A stretch of DNA of 37,672 nucleotides from Streptococcaceae bacterium (GCA_031270325.1 JAISXW010000020.1:86581-124252); one strand, 5' to 3'; shown: positions 1-9,109, numbered from the stretch's first letter. Notes: a model not told the origin generated them from the sequence alone. A program made the numbers and translations.

Positions 1-403
1 CAAGCAGCCCGACTTGTTGGAGCAAGTCCTCAGCCTTTTGGACCTGTGCTTGATGTGACAAATTAGTCATCTTCAATGAAATCAGGACATTATCCAAGAC
101 ACTGAGATAGCTGACAAGATTGAACGATTGAAAAATAAAGCCAATTGTATCTCGCCGATACTCATCCATTGATTTTTCTTTTTTATCAGCCTGTTTCACA
201 CCATTGACAATGACTTGCCCTTCATACTTCCGATCAAGTCCGCCGATAATATTCATCAAGGTTGACTTGCCGCCACCAGACTCACCCAAAATAGAAACAA
301 AGTCGCCTTGATCAAAACTGATGTCTAAGTCATTTAAAACTGGAAACTCCTCTTTCCCCAGATAATAAGATTTCTTGATCTGTTTTAACTCTAAAAATGT
401 CAT
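1..403 (-). CDS. ABC transporter ATP-binding protein (MacB/LolD type), 5' part only
   Basis: The gene starts with ATG at 401-403 on the minus strand and runs off the left edge, so only about 134 N-terminal residues are seen. The Walker A motif GESGGGKST lies near residues 41-49 and a Q-loop (IFQSFNLV) follows at about residue 90. The spacing and the sequence around them fit the ATPases that power FtsX/MacB-type permeases for antimicrobial peptide or lipoprotein export. A modest Shine-Dalgarno (AAGGG) sits directly before the ATG. The signature LSGGQ, Walker B and any permease lie outside the window, so the substrate cannot be named. Confidence 0.88.
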   Translation of the reverse strand, partial: MTFLELKQIKKSYYLGKEEFPVLNDLDISFDQGDFVSILGESGGGKSTLMNIIGGLDRKYEGQVIVNGVKQADKKEKSMDEYRRDTIGFIFQSFNLVSYLSVLDNVLISLKMTNLSHQAQVQKAEDLLQQVGLL

Positions 404-495
404 CCCTTACTCTTTTCCTTTAATCACTAAAATTTAAATGCTCCTTAAGTATAAACCTTTTTCAAGTTTTTTCATAGGCTAAAGCCTTGAGTTCT

Positions 496-701
496 AAGAC
501 AAAAGCATGAAACTGATTGAACAGTTCGACTTGTCCTTGTAGTTGCAGACAAGGTCTGATCATGTCGGGAGCAACGTTCAAAAATAAACTTTTAACCTCA
601 CACGAGCCATCACGCAATTGTCAAACATTTAGTCACACGCCGCCCCCTTTAGTCAGATTGAGTTTGTCTTGATGTCACAGCTATTTTGAGACAAACATCG
701 G
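496..701 (-). repeat. Dispersed intergenic element, copy R1 (reverse orientation, degenerate)
   Basis: Read on the minus strand this segment contains, in order, TTTGTCTCAAAATAGC, a GGTTAAAAGTTTA block, the module ACATGATCAGACCTTGTCTG, and an end TTTCATGCTTTTGTCTT. The same modules occur in the same order in copies R2, R4 and R6, so this is a reverse-oriented member of the family. The middle has diverged. It lies between two genes and disrupts neither. Confidence 0.65.
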
Positions 702-810
702 AACAGAACCGATAGTGGTTGGCTAGGTGCTATCATGCGGTTATCGGGCTTGGTTTCCCCAGCCAGCCTGACACGAGTCCGCAATACACCTCTGGGCAAC
801 TTGCTAAGGT

Positions 811-849
811 CAAAAAAAATGCCAACACCTTTCATAAAGGAATTGACAT
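811..849 (-). terminator. Rho-independent terminator of rpsD
   Basis: On the minus strand, just after the rpsD stop, ATGTCAA...CCTTT-ATG-AAAGG...TTGGCAT forms a stem interrupted by two mismatches and is followed directly by eight T residues. This is a textbook intrinsic terminator. Confidence 0.88.
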
Positions 850-857
850 CTCTGTGA

Positions 858-1469
858 TTACATTTGTTTGTTGTAGTATTCAACGACAAGTGATTCGTTG
901 ATTTCTGGGTTGATTTCATCACGTTCTGGCAAACGCACAAGTGTCCCCTCAAGTTTGTCAGTATCTAATGAGACGAAACTTGGACGACCAAGTGTTGCTT
1001 CCACCGCTTCGAGAATTGCTGGGACTTTAAGTGATTTCTCACGAATTGAAATCACATCGCCAACATTCACACGGTATGATGGGATATCCACACGAGACCC
1101 GTTGACCAAGATATGACCATGGTTAACGAATTGACGTGCTTGACGACGAGTCGTTGCCAAACCAAGACGGTAAACGACATTATCAAGACGGCGTTCAAGT
1201 AACACCATGAAGTTAAAACCGAGCGTGCCTTCTTTAACTTTAATCGCTTGAACAAACAAGTTACGGAATTGACGTTCGCTCACACCGTAAGTGAAACGAA
1301 GTTTTTGTTTCTCAGCCAATTGCAAACCGTACTCTGAAAGTTTTGAGCGGTTGTTTGGCCCATGTTGACCTGGTACGTAGTTACGACGTGCGATTTCTTT
1401 ACCAGTACCTGTGAGTGAGACGCCGAGACGGCGTGATTGTTTCCATGATGGACCTGTGTAACGTGACAT
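858..1469 (-). CDS. rpsD: 30S ribosomal protein S4
   Basis: The 203-residue product has the usual length for the Firmicute S4 family and opens with [16 protein letters not shown]. It contains the S4 RNA-binding fold (about residues 93-155, [20 protein letters not shown] and then HGHILVNG). S4 binds 16S rRNA early in 30S assembly; in many bacteria it also represses its own mRNA. This protein lacks the zinc-binding cysteines found in some S4 proteins. The start is set by a strong Shine-Dalgarno (GAAGGAG) seven bases before the ATG. About 160 bases separate it from the upstream trmH gene, room for a leader, but I could not identify a defined S4 leader structure. It is monocistronic with its own terminator. 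Confidence 0.97.
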   Translation of the reverse strand: MSRYTGPSWKQSRRLGVSLTGTGKEIARRNYVPGQHGPNNRSKLSEYGLQLAEKQKLRFTYGVSERQFRNLFVQAIKVKEGTLGFNFMVLLERRLDNVVYRLGLATTRRQARQFVNHGHILVNGSRVDIPSYRVNVGDVISIREKSLKVPAILEAVEATLGRPSFVSLDTDKLEGTLVRLPERDEINPEINESLVVEYYNKQM

Positions 1470-1633
1470 ATGATGTCTCCTTCAAAAATTAGATTTGAAG
1501 AGCATGTTCTGCAAGTTTCCGGTTCGTGCATTTCCAGTTCGCCTCACAGCTTTGGTTACTTTGTAACACTGAAAATGTTGACGATGCCTTATCTTGCGAC
1601 TGCATAACTCAACTTTTCAAGTTTAGCACGAAA

Positions 1634-2371
1634 CTAATCATCTGTCAAGGAGAACATCACAATACCAGCCGCCACGGCAACATTCAAAGATTCTGCTCGA
1701 CCCGGCATGACGATATGTGCCAAAATATCCGCCGTCTTTTCTGTCTCAGAAGCAATACCTGCCCCCTCATTGCCCATGATCAGCGCAAACTTTTCAGGTC
1801 GCACAAGCTTCCGATAATCTACTGATGCCGGCGATAAGGTCGTCGCAATCAAGGTCATATCCTGAGCTTTCAAGCGCTGATATAAGGCCTGCGCCTCATT
1901 TTCCTGAAAAATCGGTAGATGAAAATGAGCTCCCTGCATGGTTCGGAGTACCTTTGGTGCATAGATATCCGCACTGCCTCCTGTCACCACCACTCCATCA
2001 AAACCAGCCGCATCAGCCGTTCTAATCATCGTCCCAACATTTCCCGGATCTTGCACGTTTTCCAAAATCAAAACTTTCTGCAACTCCTCGGCTTGTTCAT
2101 GACATGAGGGGAAAGCTACCTCTGCGATAAGCCCTTGAGGTGTTTCAGTATCTGATAAAAAACGCATCACTTCCTGTGAAACGAGAGTTGCCTCAGGGAT
2201 ATGGGCAAATTTTTCGGTCACAAAAATCTGCTTAAACCTTGCGCCAGCTTGAACTGCTTCTTGATAAAGATGCAACCCCTCGATCAAATAACTGGTCGTG
2301 CGATATTTTTTTTGATAAAGTTTCTTCGCATCTTTGATGCGTTTATTGTCTTTGGATGAGATAATTGCCAT
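1634..2371 (-). CDS. TrmH/SpoU-family rRNA 2'-O-methyltransferase
   Basis: A 245-residue SPOUT methyltransferase. The N-terminal substrate-binding domain (residues 1-95) is followed by the trefoil-knot domain with all three family motifs: ENVQDPGNVGTMIRTADAAG near residue 103, IMGNEGAGI near 199, and MPGRAESLNVAVAAGI near 223. These bind S-adenosylmethionine and carry the catalytic Arg and Asn. The likely role is ribose methylation of 23S rRNA, as for RlmB-like and YsgA-type proteins; the exact target nucleotide cannot be told from sequence. It is divergent from acyP, a pairing common in streptococci and lactococci. No good Shine-Dalgarno precedes the ATG. Confidence 0.92.
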   Translation of the reverse strand: MAIISSKDNKRIKDAKKLYQKKYRTTSYLIEGLHLYQEAVQAGARFKQIFVTEKFAHIPEATLVSQEVMRFLSDTETPQGLIAEVAFPSCHEQAEELQKVLILENVQDPGNVGTMIRTADAAGFDGVVVTGGSADIYAPKVLRTMQGAHFHLPIFQENEAQALYQRLKAQDMTLIATTLSPASVDYRKLVRPEKFALIMGNEGAGIASETEKTADILAHIVMPGRAESLNVAVAAGIVMFSLTDD

Positions 2372-2433
2372 AGCTCTATCTTAACACATTGGGCGACACT
2401 TGGCTTAAAAAGGGCCACAACTCACAGCTTTTT

Positions 2434-2442
2434 TGCTATAAT
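2434..2442 (+). promoter_or_regulatory. Extended -10 promoter of acyP
   Basis: TGCTATAAT is a perfect extended -10 (TGnTATAAT). No clear -35 lies 17 bases upstream, as is often the case for extended -10 promoters. It sits 24 bases before the acyP start codon, with a GGAGGG Shine-Dalgarno between. Confidence 0.75.
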
Positions 2443-2466
2443 TTAATCAAATGGAGGGAACGTCTA

Positions 2467-2742
2467 ATGCGTAAAGTCAAACTAAAAGTAACGGGTCGTG
2501 TTCAGGGTGTGGGTTTTCGATATGCGACCTTTCAGCTTGCCAATCAGTTAGGGATTAAAGGCAATGTCAAAAATGAAGCTGACGGCTCTGTCACCATTGA
2601 CGCACAATCCGACGACCATCTCAAGCTGCAAAAGTTTATTCACGATGTTCGCCAATCTCCGTCGCCATTCGGACGAGTCGATTATCTAGACGTGACCCTA
2701 GCCAATTTTCCTGACCTTGATGACTTTAAGATCTTAAATTAA
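2467..2742 (+). CDS. acyP: Acylphosphatase
   Basis: The product is 91 residues, the normal size for acylphosphatases. It hydrolyses carboxyl-phosphate bonds such as that of acetyl phosphate. The signature GRVQGVGFRY holds the phosphate-binding loop and catalytic Arg18, and Asn36 in GNVKN is the second catalytic residue. The open frame extends 26 codons upstream, but that part overlaps the promoter; the GGAGGG ribosome site fixes the start at 2467. It is a single-gene transcript ending in a strong terminator. Confidence 0.95.
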   Translation: MRKVKLKVTGRVQGVGFRYATFQLANQLGIKGNVKNEADGSVTIDAQSDDHLKLQKFIHDVRQSPSPFGRVDYLDVTLANFPDLDDFKILN

Positions 2743-2743
2743 A

Positions 2744-2790
2744 AACACCTGATGAACCGGCGACTGCCTCTTTCATCAGGTGTTGTGCTT
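2744..2790. terminator. Bidirectional terminator between acyP and metF
   Basis: A 13-bp perfect stem (2744-2756 with 2772-2784, AACACCTGATGAA and its complement) with a 15-base loop. It has a T-rich tail on the plus strand (GTGCTTTTTA) and an A-run on the other side that becomes T-rich on the minus strand. It can therefore end both acyP and the convergent metF transcript. Confidence 0.88.
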
Positions 2791-2809
2791 TTTATCCACT
2801 ATCCTAAGC

Positions 2810-3679
2810 TCATAAATACCGATCCATCATGGTATTAGCAATAAAAGGCTTGTTCATGGTATAAATATGAACGCCGTCAACCCCACGTGCTAAGAGGTCA
2901 TCAATCTGCTTACAGGCATAGGCCATGCCTGCTTTTTGCAAATCCTCTGGCGACTCCTTGTATTTATTAATGATTTTAATCAGACGAGTGGGTAGACTAG
3001 CTCCAAAAAATAGCATCCGCTCTGCCTGTGATTTCTGGAGAACGGGCATAATTCCTGCCGCAATCGGTGCTTCGATACCAGAATTCTTAACGTAATCATT
3101 GAGCCTCAAAAACTTATCATTATCAAAGAACAGCTGACTGATGAAAAAGTTAGCACCGGCATCATATTTGCGTTTGACATGTTCAATGTTTTCAACTTCG
3201 AGTGGGCTATCCACGTGACCTTCGGGATAGATAGCCGCCGCAATATCAAAGTCACCAGTTTTTTGAATATCCGCAATCAACTCATGAGCATACTGATACA
3301 CATGAGGCAACTCAGCTTGGTGAACACCTGCCGGCACATCCCCTCGCAAAGCTAAAATGTTCTGCACATTTTTGGCTTTGATTTGTGCCAAAATCTCCGT
3401 GATTTGTTGAGGATTATTATTGATAGATGTCAAATGGTGCATGGTCTCAATGTCATAATCTTTTTTGATTTTCTCGGCGATCTCAAGCGTTTTGTTTTCT
3501 CGACCGTGACACCCCATCGCACCATAAGTGACACTAATGAAATCCGGCTTATTAGTTAAATTGGCGACCGTCTGATAAATCGTTTCAATCCCCACATCTG
3601 TTTTGGGCGGGAAGAGTTCAAGAGAGATGACAGACTTGTGCTGAGTGTTTTTGGCTTTGTAAATGTCAGTGAGTTTCAT
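2810..3679 (-). CDS. metF: 5,10-methylenetetrahydrofolate reductase
   Basis: The 289-residue protein is a full-length bacterial MetF. It is an FAD-dependent TIM barrel reducing 5,10-methylene-THF to 5-methyl-THF, the methyl donor for methionine synthesis. Visible family motifs are SLELFPPKT near residue 20, SVTYGAMG near 50, HLTSINNN near 82, and LALRGDVPAG near 108. No metE or metH is beside it. The next gene upstream is the folate-pathway gene pabB, 69 bases away on the same strand, so the two may be cotranscribed. The ribosome site before the ATG is weak. Confidence 0.95.
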   Translation of the reverse strand: MKLTDIYKAKNTQHKSVISLELFPPKTDVGIETIYQTVANLTNKPDFISVTYGAMGCHGRENKTLEIAEKIKKDYDIETMHHLTSINNNPQQITEILAQIKAKNVQNILALRGDVPAGVHQAELPHVYQYAHELIADIQKTGDFDIAAAIYPEGHVDSPLEVENIEHVKRKYDAGANFFISQLFFDNDKFLRLNDYVKNSGIEAPIAAGIMPVLQKSQAERMLFFGASLPTRLIKIINKYKESPEDLQKAGMAYACKQIDDLLARGVDGVHIYTMNKPFIANTMMDRYL

Positions 3680-3748
3680 AGCACTATTCTAACAAATTTT
3701 ACTGGATTTTAACACTTGTTAAAAACGCTGATAAGCTATAAGCTCAAT

Positions 3749-5359
3749 CTATAACAGCTTAACTTCTCTCATGCCTTGAACGGAGTTACAACAAAAAAGT
3801 TTATCTGCCCGATACAAATCGTCTCGGTAAAGGACTTGTTCTCGACATTGACCTGTATCTAGCAAGTGCTGGCGATAAATCCCCGGCAACAAACCACTGG
3901 ATAAAGGTGGCGTCAACCACTCGCCATTGCATTCTAAAATCAGATTGGCACGTGACATTTCCGTCAACTCCCCACGTTCGTTGCAGAAGAGCTCATCTTT
4001 TGCTCGAAAATAAGGTCGGTAGGTCGTCTTATGAGCTAGAAAATCAGCCCCACTGCTGACAATCACCGGTGAAAGCGAGACCGTATCAAACGCTTGGCGC
4101 TTCCGATAACTTGTCTCAAAGTGACCATCTCGATCAAGCACGAGGCGCAACATCCCATCTTGCTCAGGCTTTAACTTTAAAATAGCTGGATTAAACTGAA
4201 AGCCATAATAGTCAGCAGACCTTTGCAACCTTGCAAAATGCGCTGCTTTAAAGCTAATCTCACCATTTTCGACTTGCATGGTCTCAATCAACTGCAGCTC
4301 TTCCTGCAAAAAAGCTGTCTTATTGAGCGTCTCCAACCATTCATCCGCTGTCTCCGAGTCCCAGACAATCGCACCACCGACACGATATTTAAAGTCCGGC
4401 TGACCTGACTGACGTTGCAATATCCGAATCGGCACACTGAAAATCATCTCTTGTGGACTGAGAAAACCGATCGCCCCACAGTAAATATCACGACTACCTG
4501 TTTCTACCGCCTCAATAATCTGCATCGTCGAAAGTTTCGGCGCACCAGTCACTGAACCATTGGGGAAAAGTGCTGCTAATAGCTCATATAATGACGTTCC
4601 TGCTTTCAAATCAGCCTCAATTTGCGAGGTCATTTGATGAACAGTCTCATGTGTTTCGACATCGAACAAGCGTGTGACCTTGACTGAGCCGTTCTGTGCA
4701 ATCCTCCCCAGATCATTTCGCATCAAGTCCACAATCATCACGTTTTCAGCCCGATTCTTCTCATCTGTCTGGAGAAAGCGAATCAGTGCTTCGTCCTCTG
4801 TTGCCGTTTGACCCCGTTTGACCGTACCTTTCATTGGCCGTGTCGTGATATGCTGCTGATCGACTTCAAAGAACAGTTCTGGCGAGAAACTCAGCACCGT
4901 TTCATAGTCATTTTTGATCCAAGTATTATAGGGTGTGCGTTGTTTGGTCAGTAAATACTCATAAAGCGCCAGCTCATCTCCGTCAAATGGCACCGTGTAA
5001 TCATAGGTATAATTAACTTCGTAAGTATTGCCTTGCCGCTGTTCTGCTTTGATTTGCTTGATGGCAGCCGCGTATGCCTCAAAGGTCTGCTGAGCTTGGG
5101 CCTTGAGATTAAACTTTGTCGTATGCTGAGAGACATAGGGCGTCCACTGTTCAAAGACCTGAAAATACAGGAGCGGTAGCTCTGACTGAATCTCCTGTCC
5201 CAAGAAAACAGCCTTTGCCTCATAGCGCAGATAGCCTACTAAATAATGCGTCTGCCGCCACTTTTCCATCTCGGCTAAAGCCGAACGTACACCCGCAGCA
5301 TCAAAAGCAAGCAAAGTCGCCACAGGCTGCTCAAATTGTTTGTCATCATATATCATCAT
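3749..5359 (-). CDS. pabB: Fused aminodeoxychorismate synthase component I and 4-amino-4-deoxychorismate lyase (PabB-PabC)
   Basis: The 536-residue protein joins two folate-pathway enzymes. Residues 1 to about 345 are the chorismate-binding domain with RPMKGTVKRG, ENVMIVDLMRNDLGR and GSVTGAPKLSTMQIIEAVE. The Lys in PMKGT matches the active-site Lys of aminodeoxychorismate synthases and separates it from anthranilate synthase, which has Ala there. Residues from about 350 form a PLP fold-type IV lyase domain with AHKTTYRPYF (the candidate PLP lysine) and ELTEMSRANLIL. Together they turn chorismate into p-aminobenzoate. The glutamine amidotransferase partner PabA is not in the window. The start codon is ATGATG with no visible Shine-Dalgarno. 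Confidence 0.93.
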   Translation of the reverse strand: MMIYDDKQFEQPVATLLAFDAAGVRSALAEMEKWRQTHYLVGYLRYEAKAVFLGQEIQSELPLLYFQVFEQWTPYVSQHTTKFNLKAQAQQTFEAYAAAIKQIKAEQRQGNTYEVNYTYDYTVPFDGDELALYEYLLTKQRTPYNTWIKNDYETVLSFSPELFFEVDQQHITTRPMKGTVKRGQTATEDEALIRFLQTDEKNRAENVMIVDLMRNDLGRIAQNGSVKVTRLFDVETHETVHQMTSQIEADLKAGTSLYELLAALFPNGSVTGAPKLSTMQIIEAVETGSRDIYCGAIGFLSPQEMIFSVPIRILQRQSGQPDFKYRVGGAIVWDSETADEWLETLNKTAFLQEELQLIETMQVENGEISFKAAHFARLQRSADYYGFQFNPAILKLKPEQDGMLRLVLDRDGHFETSYRKRQAFDTVSLSPVIVSSGADFLAHKTTYRPYFRAKDELFCNERGELTEMSRANLILECNGEWLTPPLSSGLLPGIYRQHLLDTGQCREQVLYRDDLYRADKLFCCNSVQGMREVKLL

Positions 5360-5368
5360 CGTCTTTTT

Positions 5369-5377
5369 ATTATATCA
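5369..5377 (-). promoter_or_regulatory. Extended -10 promoter close to pabB
   Basis: The minus strand reads TGATATAAT, a perfect extended -10, ending nine bases before the pabB ATG. If used, transcription would start only two or three bases before the start codon, giving a nearly leaderless mRNA. This fits the missing Shine-Dalgarno. No good -35 is seen. Confidence 0.55.
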
Positions 5378-5416
5378 AAACAACAGGGCTTGCGGACGAT
5401 TTGATGCCGTTACCCA

Positions 5417-5581
5417 CACGACAAAAACCTGACGCACTCACGAGATAGCGGAGTTGCCGTTCCAAACTTTGTCTGACTGAGGTCAAAAGTTTAGCCCTGA
5501 ATGTCGCCCCACATGATTAGACCTTGTCTGCCAATACACTGACAAGCCAAAATGTTCAACCATTTTCATACCTTTGTCGTG
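5417..5581 (+). repeat. Dispersed intergenic element, copy R2 (short form with inverted ends)
   Basis: This 165-bp copy starts CACGACAAAAACCTGA and ends TCATACCTTTGTCGTG, which are inverted copies of each other (nine bases perfect, then partial). Inside are CACGAGATAGCGG, GAGGTCAAAAGTTTAGCCC and CACATGATTAGACCTTGTCTG-like modules shared with R1, R4 and R6. It lacks the middle GCTAACTGGCGAGCC part of R6, so it looks like an internal-deletion form. It lies in the gap between the pabB promoter and the lysozyme-like gene. Confidence 0.75.
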
Positions 5582-5589
5582 CCGTTGAC

Positions 5590-5620
5590 CAAACAAAAAA
5601 AGCCAGATGATCTGACTTTT
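5590..5620 (-). terminator. Terminator of the tdk-prfA-glyA operon
   Basis: On the minus strand AGTCAGA-TCA-TCTGGCT (one G-T pair) forms a tight hairpin followed by TTTTTTGTTTG. It lies just after the stop codon of the last operon gene. Confidence 0.78.
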
Positions 5621-5626
5621 CCTGTC

Positions 5627-6220
5627 TTACCAACTAAACAAGCGAACGATCTTCATATTCCAACGAACCTCTCGGGCATAGAAGATGTTGCCACCGTTTT
5701 TATAAAGTTTTCCTCTATTAAAGAGGAGCGAATCTGGTGTGATATGGTAATATTCCTCGCCAGTCGTATTGCCCAGACTTGGCGCAACCACGTGCTTAGA
5801 GTAAGTTTCTGCCAAAGGCAGCGTATTTTTACCACCATGCTTGGCAATATAATCAACATAGGCCTTGCCAAAATTATAAGCTTGGACGCCTGTCCAGACA
5901 TCGACATTTTTGGCATTGGCGTACTCAAGCACCTCGGTTAGATTGGTAATCCCTTGGTGAATGCTGTCTTCTTCAGTCTCAATTGATTTTTCCGTTGATT
6001 CTGTTGACTGCATGACATCGACACGCTTGCCCTTTGTTTCAGTATAAATAATGGCAAGTACCAACTCACGATTGCCCGACACCCCATGACTTTTCAAGGT
6101 CTCGGTGACAAAGTCATCGTATTGCATGACGCTCTTGACGTTTTGATGAGTTCGATAAATCCAAAACCCAGCACCTAATACTAGGACTAAGAGCAATAAT
6201 CTTCTGATGAATTTTAACAT
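5627..6220 (-). CDS. Membrane-anchored lysozyme-like protein (PvaA/CwlT-type)
   Basis: The 197-residue product has an N-terminal membrane anchor (about residues 5-22, FIRRLLLLVLVLGAGFWIY) and then an extracellular lysozyme-like domain. The Glu in AIIYTETKGKRVDVMQ is the likely catalytic acid. The domain continues through NVDVWTGVQAYNFG and AETYSKHVV. This pattern is that of the pneumococcal vaccine antigen A family, which lies at the same end of the glyA operon in streptococci. The presumed role is cleavage of peptidoglycan glycan strands at the cell surface. It is the last gene of the operon, 37 bases after the yejK-like gene. Family assignment is firm; substrate specificity is inference. 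Confidence 0.85.
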   Translation of the reverse strand: MLKFIRRLLLLVLVLGAGFWIYRTHQNVKSVMQYDDFVTETLKSHGVSGNRELVLAIIYTETKGKRVDVMQSTESTEKSIETEEDSIHQGITNLTEVLEYANAKNVDVWTGVQAYNFGKAYVDYIAKHGGKNTLPLAETYSKHVVAPSLGNTTGEEYYHITPDSLLFNRGKLYKNGGNIFYAREVRWNMKIVRLFSW

Positions 6221-6257
6221 TATTCCTCCTTATTCCCCCTTGTCAAGCCAAAGCGAC

Positions 6258-7244
6258 TTACCATTTATTCTTAATTTCTTCAATATTCTTGATGATAATC
6301 GAATACGTTCCATCATCATTTTGGATAAATTCGACCGTTTCCGCATCTTCATATAGCTGCTGTGGGACGATCATTTCAATGCCATTGGATAAGGACAGCT
6401 TCTGATTGGCTAGTTTTTTCTCAAGTTTTGCCATCGGTAGCTGCTCAAATCGAATCTGTTCAGGGATTTCTGCCTTGACTTGATCCTTAAAATCCAGACG
6501 TGCTGTCAGATTATCCGCAAACAATTGATCCGCTAGCGCCTCAGGATTCAGCTCCTCTTGCTTTTCTACGGCATGAAAGACTGCGTTTTGTACTTTTTGC
6601 GAAAAGGCGAAAGCATCTTTGTCATAAGATTTGCCGACCGACTCTGCTGTCTTTTTGAGTGTTTTAATCGCTTTATTGACCGAAATCTCAGGCTGTTCAG
6701 CTAATAACTTTTCTGAGAAATAGTGATACAATTTGCCATTGTACTTGATCCGCTTTTCTAACAAATGATAACCAGCAGTCGCAAGATTGATGGCGATTGC
6801 TTCATCAGCAGCAGAACCCGCACCCGGCAAGGACGATTCGCTTTTGCGAATTTTGATCTGCCCTGTTTCAGTATCAATCATGTGAGAAAAAGATTCCCTC
6901 AAGGCCAATCGGATGAAAGCAAAGTGCGGCTGCGTGTCTAACTCATAAGAAACAAAAAGCAAATCATTTTGCTTTTGTTTCTCTGACAGGATAAATTCTT
7001 CTCGCCAAAAATTAGCAATTGCAACAGTTGAGCCAATAAAGTCATCTGTCACTAAGGACAAAAAATGATTGTACGCTGATAAAGTACCACGTTTGGCATC
7101 ATCCGAATAAATCTTCTCGACTTTTCTAGTCACATAATCCAGCATAACCGGTGTCAGTGTCATCAAGTCTTCTGAAAAAGAGAGTTCTGATTGACCGGGA
7201 TCGAAAGCATGTAAGATTGCTTTTTTGATATAGAAATCCATCAT
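6258..7244 (-). CDS. Nucleoid-associated protein, NdpA/YejK family
   Basis: The 328-residue protein matches the bacterial NA37/YejK family in length and start (MDFYIKKAILHAFDP). No catalytic motif is expected. E. coli YejK is a nucleoid protein reported to interact with topoisomerases; what the Firmicute members do is less clear. It is four bases downstream of glyA, in the same place as in streptococcal genomes, so it is cotranscribed. The first two codons are ATGATG; either could be used. Confidence 0.85.
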   Translation of the reverse strand: MMDFYIKKAILHAFDPGQSELSFSEDLMTLTPVMLDYVTRKVEKIYSDDAKRGTLSAYNHFLSLVTDDFIGSTVAIANFWREEFILSEKQKQNDLLFVSYELDTQPHFAFIRLALRESFSHMIDTETGQIKIRKSESSLPGAGSAADEAIAINLATAGYHLLEKRIKYNGKLYHYFSEKLLAEQPEISVNKAIKTLKKTAESVGKSYDKDAFAFSQKVQNAVFHAVEKQEELNPEALADQLFADNLTARLDFKDQVKAEIPEQIRFEQLPMAKLEKKLANQKLSLSNGIEMIVPQQLYEDAETVEFIQNDDGTYSIIIKNIEEIKNKW

Positions 7245-7248
7245 CGGC

Positions 7249-8496
7249 CTAATAAAGTGGGAAAGCGTCCGTCAAGGCAATCACTTCTGATTTCACTTGA
7301 TTGAGTACTGTTTGATCATCTTTGTTTTGGAGCGCCCGAATGATAAAGTCTGCGACTTTTACCGACTCTGCTGCCTTGAATCCACGTGACGTGATGGCTG
7401 CTGAGCCAATCCGAACACCAGATGTTTTAAAGGGGCTCAATGTTTCGTATGGCACTGCATTTTTATTGAGGGTAATTGACACGGTATCCAGAAGGTTTTG
7501 TGCTTCTTTACCGTTAATGCCAAAACCTGTGACATTCAGCATAAACATATGGTTATCTGTCCCACCAGAAATGACGTGTAAGCCTGCTTTTTCAAATGTC
7601 TCAGCCATCGCTTGACTATTTTCGATGACCTGTGCTTGATAAGCTTTATAGGCTGGATCTAAGGCTTCTTTAAAAGCAACAGCTTTAGCTGCCACGACAT
7701 GCATCAAAGGCCCACCTTGAATCCCTGGGAAAATCGCTGAATTAATTTTCTTAGCTAGGCTTTCATCATTGGTCAGAATCAGACCACCACGTGGCCCACG
7801 AAGTGTTTTGTGAGTCGTTGATGTTGTAATATCCGCATAAGGTACTGGACTAGGGTGCAAACCAGCGGCAACCAAACCAGCGATATGTGCCATATCAACC
7901 ATCAATTTGGCACCAACAGCATCCGCAATCTCGCGGAACTTCTTAAAGTCAATTGTCCGAGAGTAGCTTGATGCTCCGGCAACAATCAATTTAGGTTGGA
8001 CTTCTTTGGCTTGCGCTAAAATTTGATCATAGTCCAATAATTCAGTCTCTTGATCAACGTTATAGCCGACGAAGTGATAGGTCTTACCAGAGAAATTAAC
8101 CGGTGAGCCGTGTGTCAAATGACCACCTGCCGCCAAATCAAGTCCCATAACTGTATCGCCCGCTTCAATCAAAGCCATATAGGCGGCAGCATTTGCCTGA
8201 GAGCCAGAATGTGCTTGGACATTCGCAAAGCCAGCACCAAAAAGTGTTTTGGCACGCTCAATCGCTAATGTTTCAACAACGTCAACACATTCAGTCCCGC
8301 CATAGTAACGGTTACTGGGATATCCTTCGGCATATTTATTGGTCAACAGCGTTCCTTGTGCCGCCATAATCGCTTTGGACACCACATTTTCTGAAGCAAT
8401 CAGCTCAATATTTTGTTGTTGGCGTTTTTCCTCATCATGAATAGCTGCCCAAAGTTGCGGATCATAAGCTTCATAGTTGGGTTGATCAAAAATCAT
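7249..8496 (-). CDS. glyA: Serine hydroxymethyltransferase
   Basis: A 415-residue PLP enzyme that interconverts serine and glycine and loads tetrahydrofolate with a one-carbon unit. The PLP-binding Lys230 is in [13 protein letters not shown]; other signatures are [10 protein letters not shown] (residue 31), [14 protein letters not shown] (54) and [17 protein letters not shown] (201). It overlaps the end of sua5 by 11 bases and has its own GAGG ribosome site nine bases before the ATG. With metF and pabB nearby, folate and one-carbon genes are concentrated in this window. Confidence 0.97.
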   Translation of the reverse strand: MIFDQPNYEAYDPQLWAAIHDEEKRQQQNIELIASENVVSKAIMAAQGTLLTNKYAEGYPSNRYYGGTECVDVVETLAIERAKTLFGAGFANVQAHSGSQANAAAYMALIEAGDTVMGLDLAAGGHLTHGSPVNFSGKTYHFVGYNVDQETELLDYDQILAQAKEVQPKLIVAGASSYSRTIDFKKFREIADAVGAKLMVDMAHIAGLVAAGLHPSPVPYADITTSTTHKTLRGPRGGLILTNDESLAKKINSAIFPGIQGGPLMHVVAAKAVAFKEALDPAYKAYQAQVIENSQAMAETFEKAGLHVISGGTDNHMFMLNVTGFGINGKEAQNLLDTVSITLNKNAVPYETLSPFKTSGVRIGSAAITSRGFKAAESVKVADFIIRALQNKDDQTVLNQVKSEVIALTDAFPLY

Positions 8497-9109
8497 CTTG
8501 GATTACCTCGTTTATTTCCTTTATAGTCAGCGCACCCTGGCGCAAGATATTGGGCGTTTTGCCTGTCAAATCGACAATTGTCGAATCGACACCTGAGATA
8601 GACTCGTCAGCCACCAACACAGCAGCAATCTTGCCGTCCAAATCGGTCAACACATCAGCTGCTGTTTTTGGGCTTGGGTGTCCTGTCAGATTAGCAGATG
8701 GTCCTACTAGAGGACCAGTCTGACGTATAATTTCAAGCGTTGTCGGATGTGCTGGAACACGAAACCCCACCGTTGTCATCCCATTGTTGACAAGCTTTGG
8801 CACTTCTTCAGAAGCCTCTAAAATCATCGTCAGGCTGCCAGGCATAAATTTATTATACAACTTTTCTAAATAGTTTGGTTGATTTTCGGACAAAAGTTTC
8901 AGCTGCTCGAAACTGGAAACATTCAAATTTAAGACATGATCAAAGGCTCGATTTTTGACTCGATACACCTCTCGCACCGCCTGTTCATCAGCTGCTAGAG
9001 CAAATACCCCATAGACCGTTTCTGTCGGTAAAGCAACCAACTGACCAGCTTGCAAGAGTTGGACTGCACGCCCGATATCCTGTGGTAAAAGTAGTTCAGT
9101 CAATGGCAA
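8486..9109 (-). CDS. L-threonylcarbamoyladenylate synthase (Sua5/YwlC family)
   Basis: The 207-residue YrdC-type domain makes threonylcarbamoyl-AMP from threonine, bicarbonate and ATP for the t6A37 tRNA modification. The family motif LPTETVYG lies at residues 27-34, [12 protein letters not shown] near 140, and [10 protein letters not shown] near 173. The usual KxRP motif reads KNRAF here, a small deviation. At 207 residues it lacks most of the second Sua5 domain, so it is a short, TsaC-like form. It overlaps prmC by 14 bases and glyA by 11. Confidence 0.92.
   Translation of the reverse strand: MPLTELLLPQDIGRAVQLLQAGQLVALPTETVYGVFALAADEQAVREVYRVKNRAFDHVLNLNVSSFEQLKLLSENQPNYLEKLYNKFMPGSLTMILEASEEVPKLVNNGMTTVGFRVPAHPTTLEIIRQTGPLVGPSANLTGHPSPKTAADVLTDLDGKIAAVLVADESISGVDSTIVDLTGKTPNILRQGALTIKEINEVIQDDF

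Larger units (their letters stand above)
404..857. other. Intergenic stretch without a gene; holds element copy R1 and the rpsD terminator
   Basis: No convincing coding sequence is present. The segment lies between the start of the ABC ATPase and the end of rpsD. A possible -10 (TATACT, minus strand, 448-453) could serve the ABC gene but its -35 is poor. The rest is a degenerate copy of the dispersed element (496-701), sequence of unknown nature (about 702-810), and the rpsD terminator. Confidence 0.6.

Noticed and set aside
653..952. 99-residue open frame overlapping the end of rpsD
   Set aside because: It overlaps the terminator and the rpsD 3' end in another frame, and has no family motif or ribosome site.
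1470..1633. Autoregulatory S4 leader upstream of rpsD
   Set aside because: The length would allow it, but I could not assign stems to a known S4 leader class by eye.
5116..5448. 110-residue plus-strand open frame within pabB
   Set aside because: It is antisense to a strongly supported gene and shows no recognisable motif.
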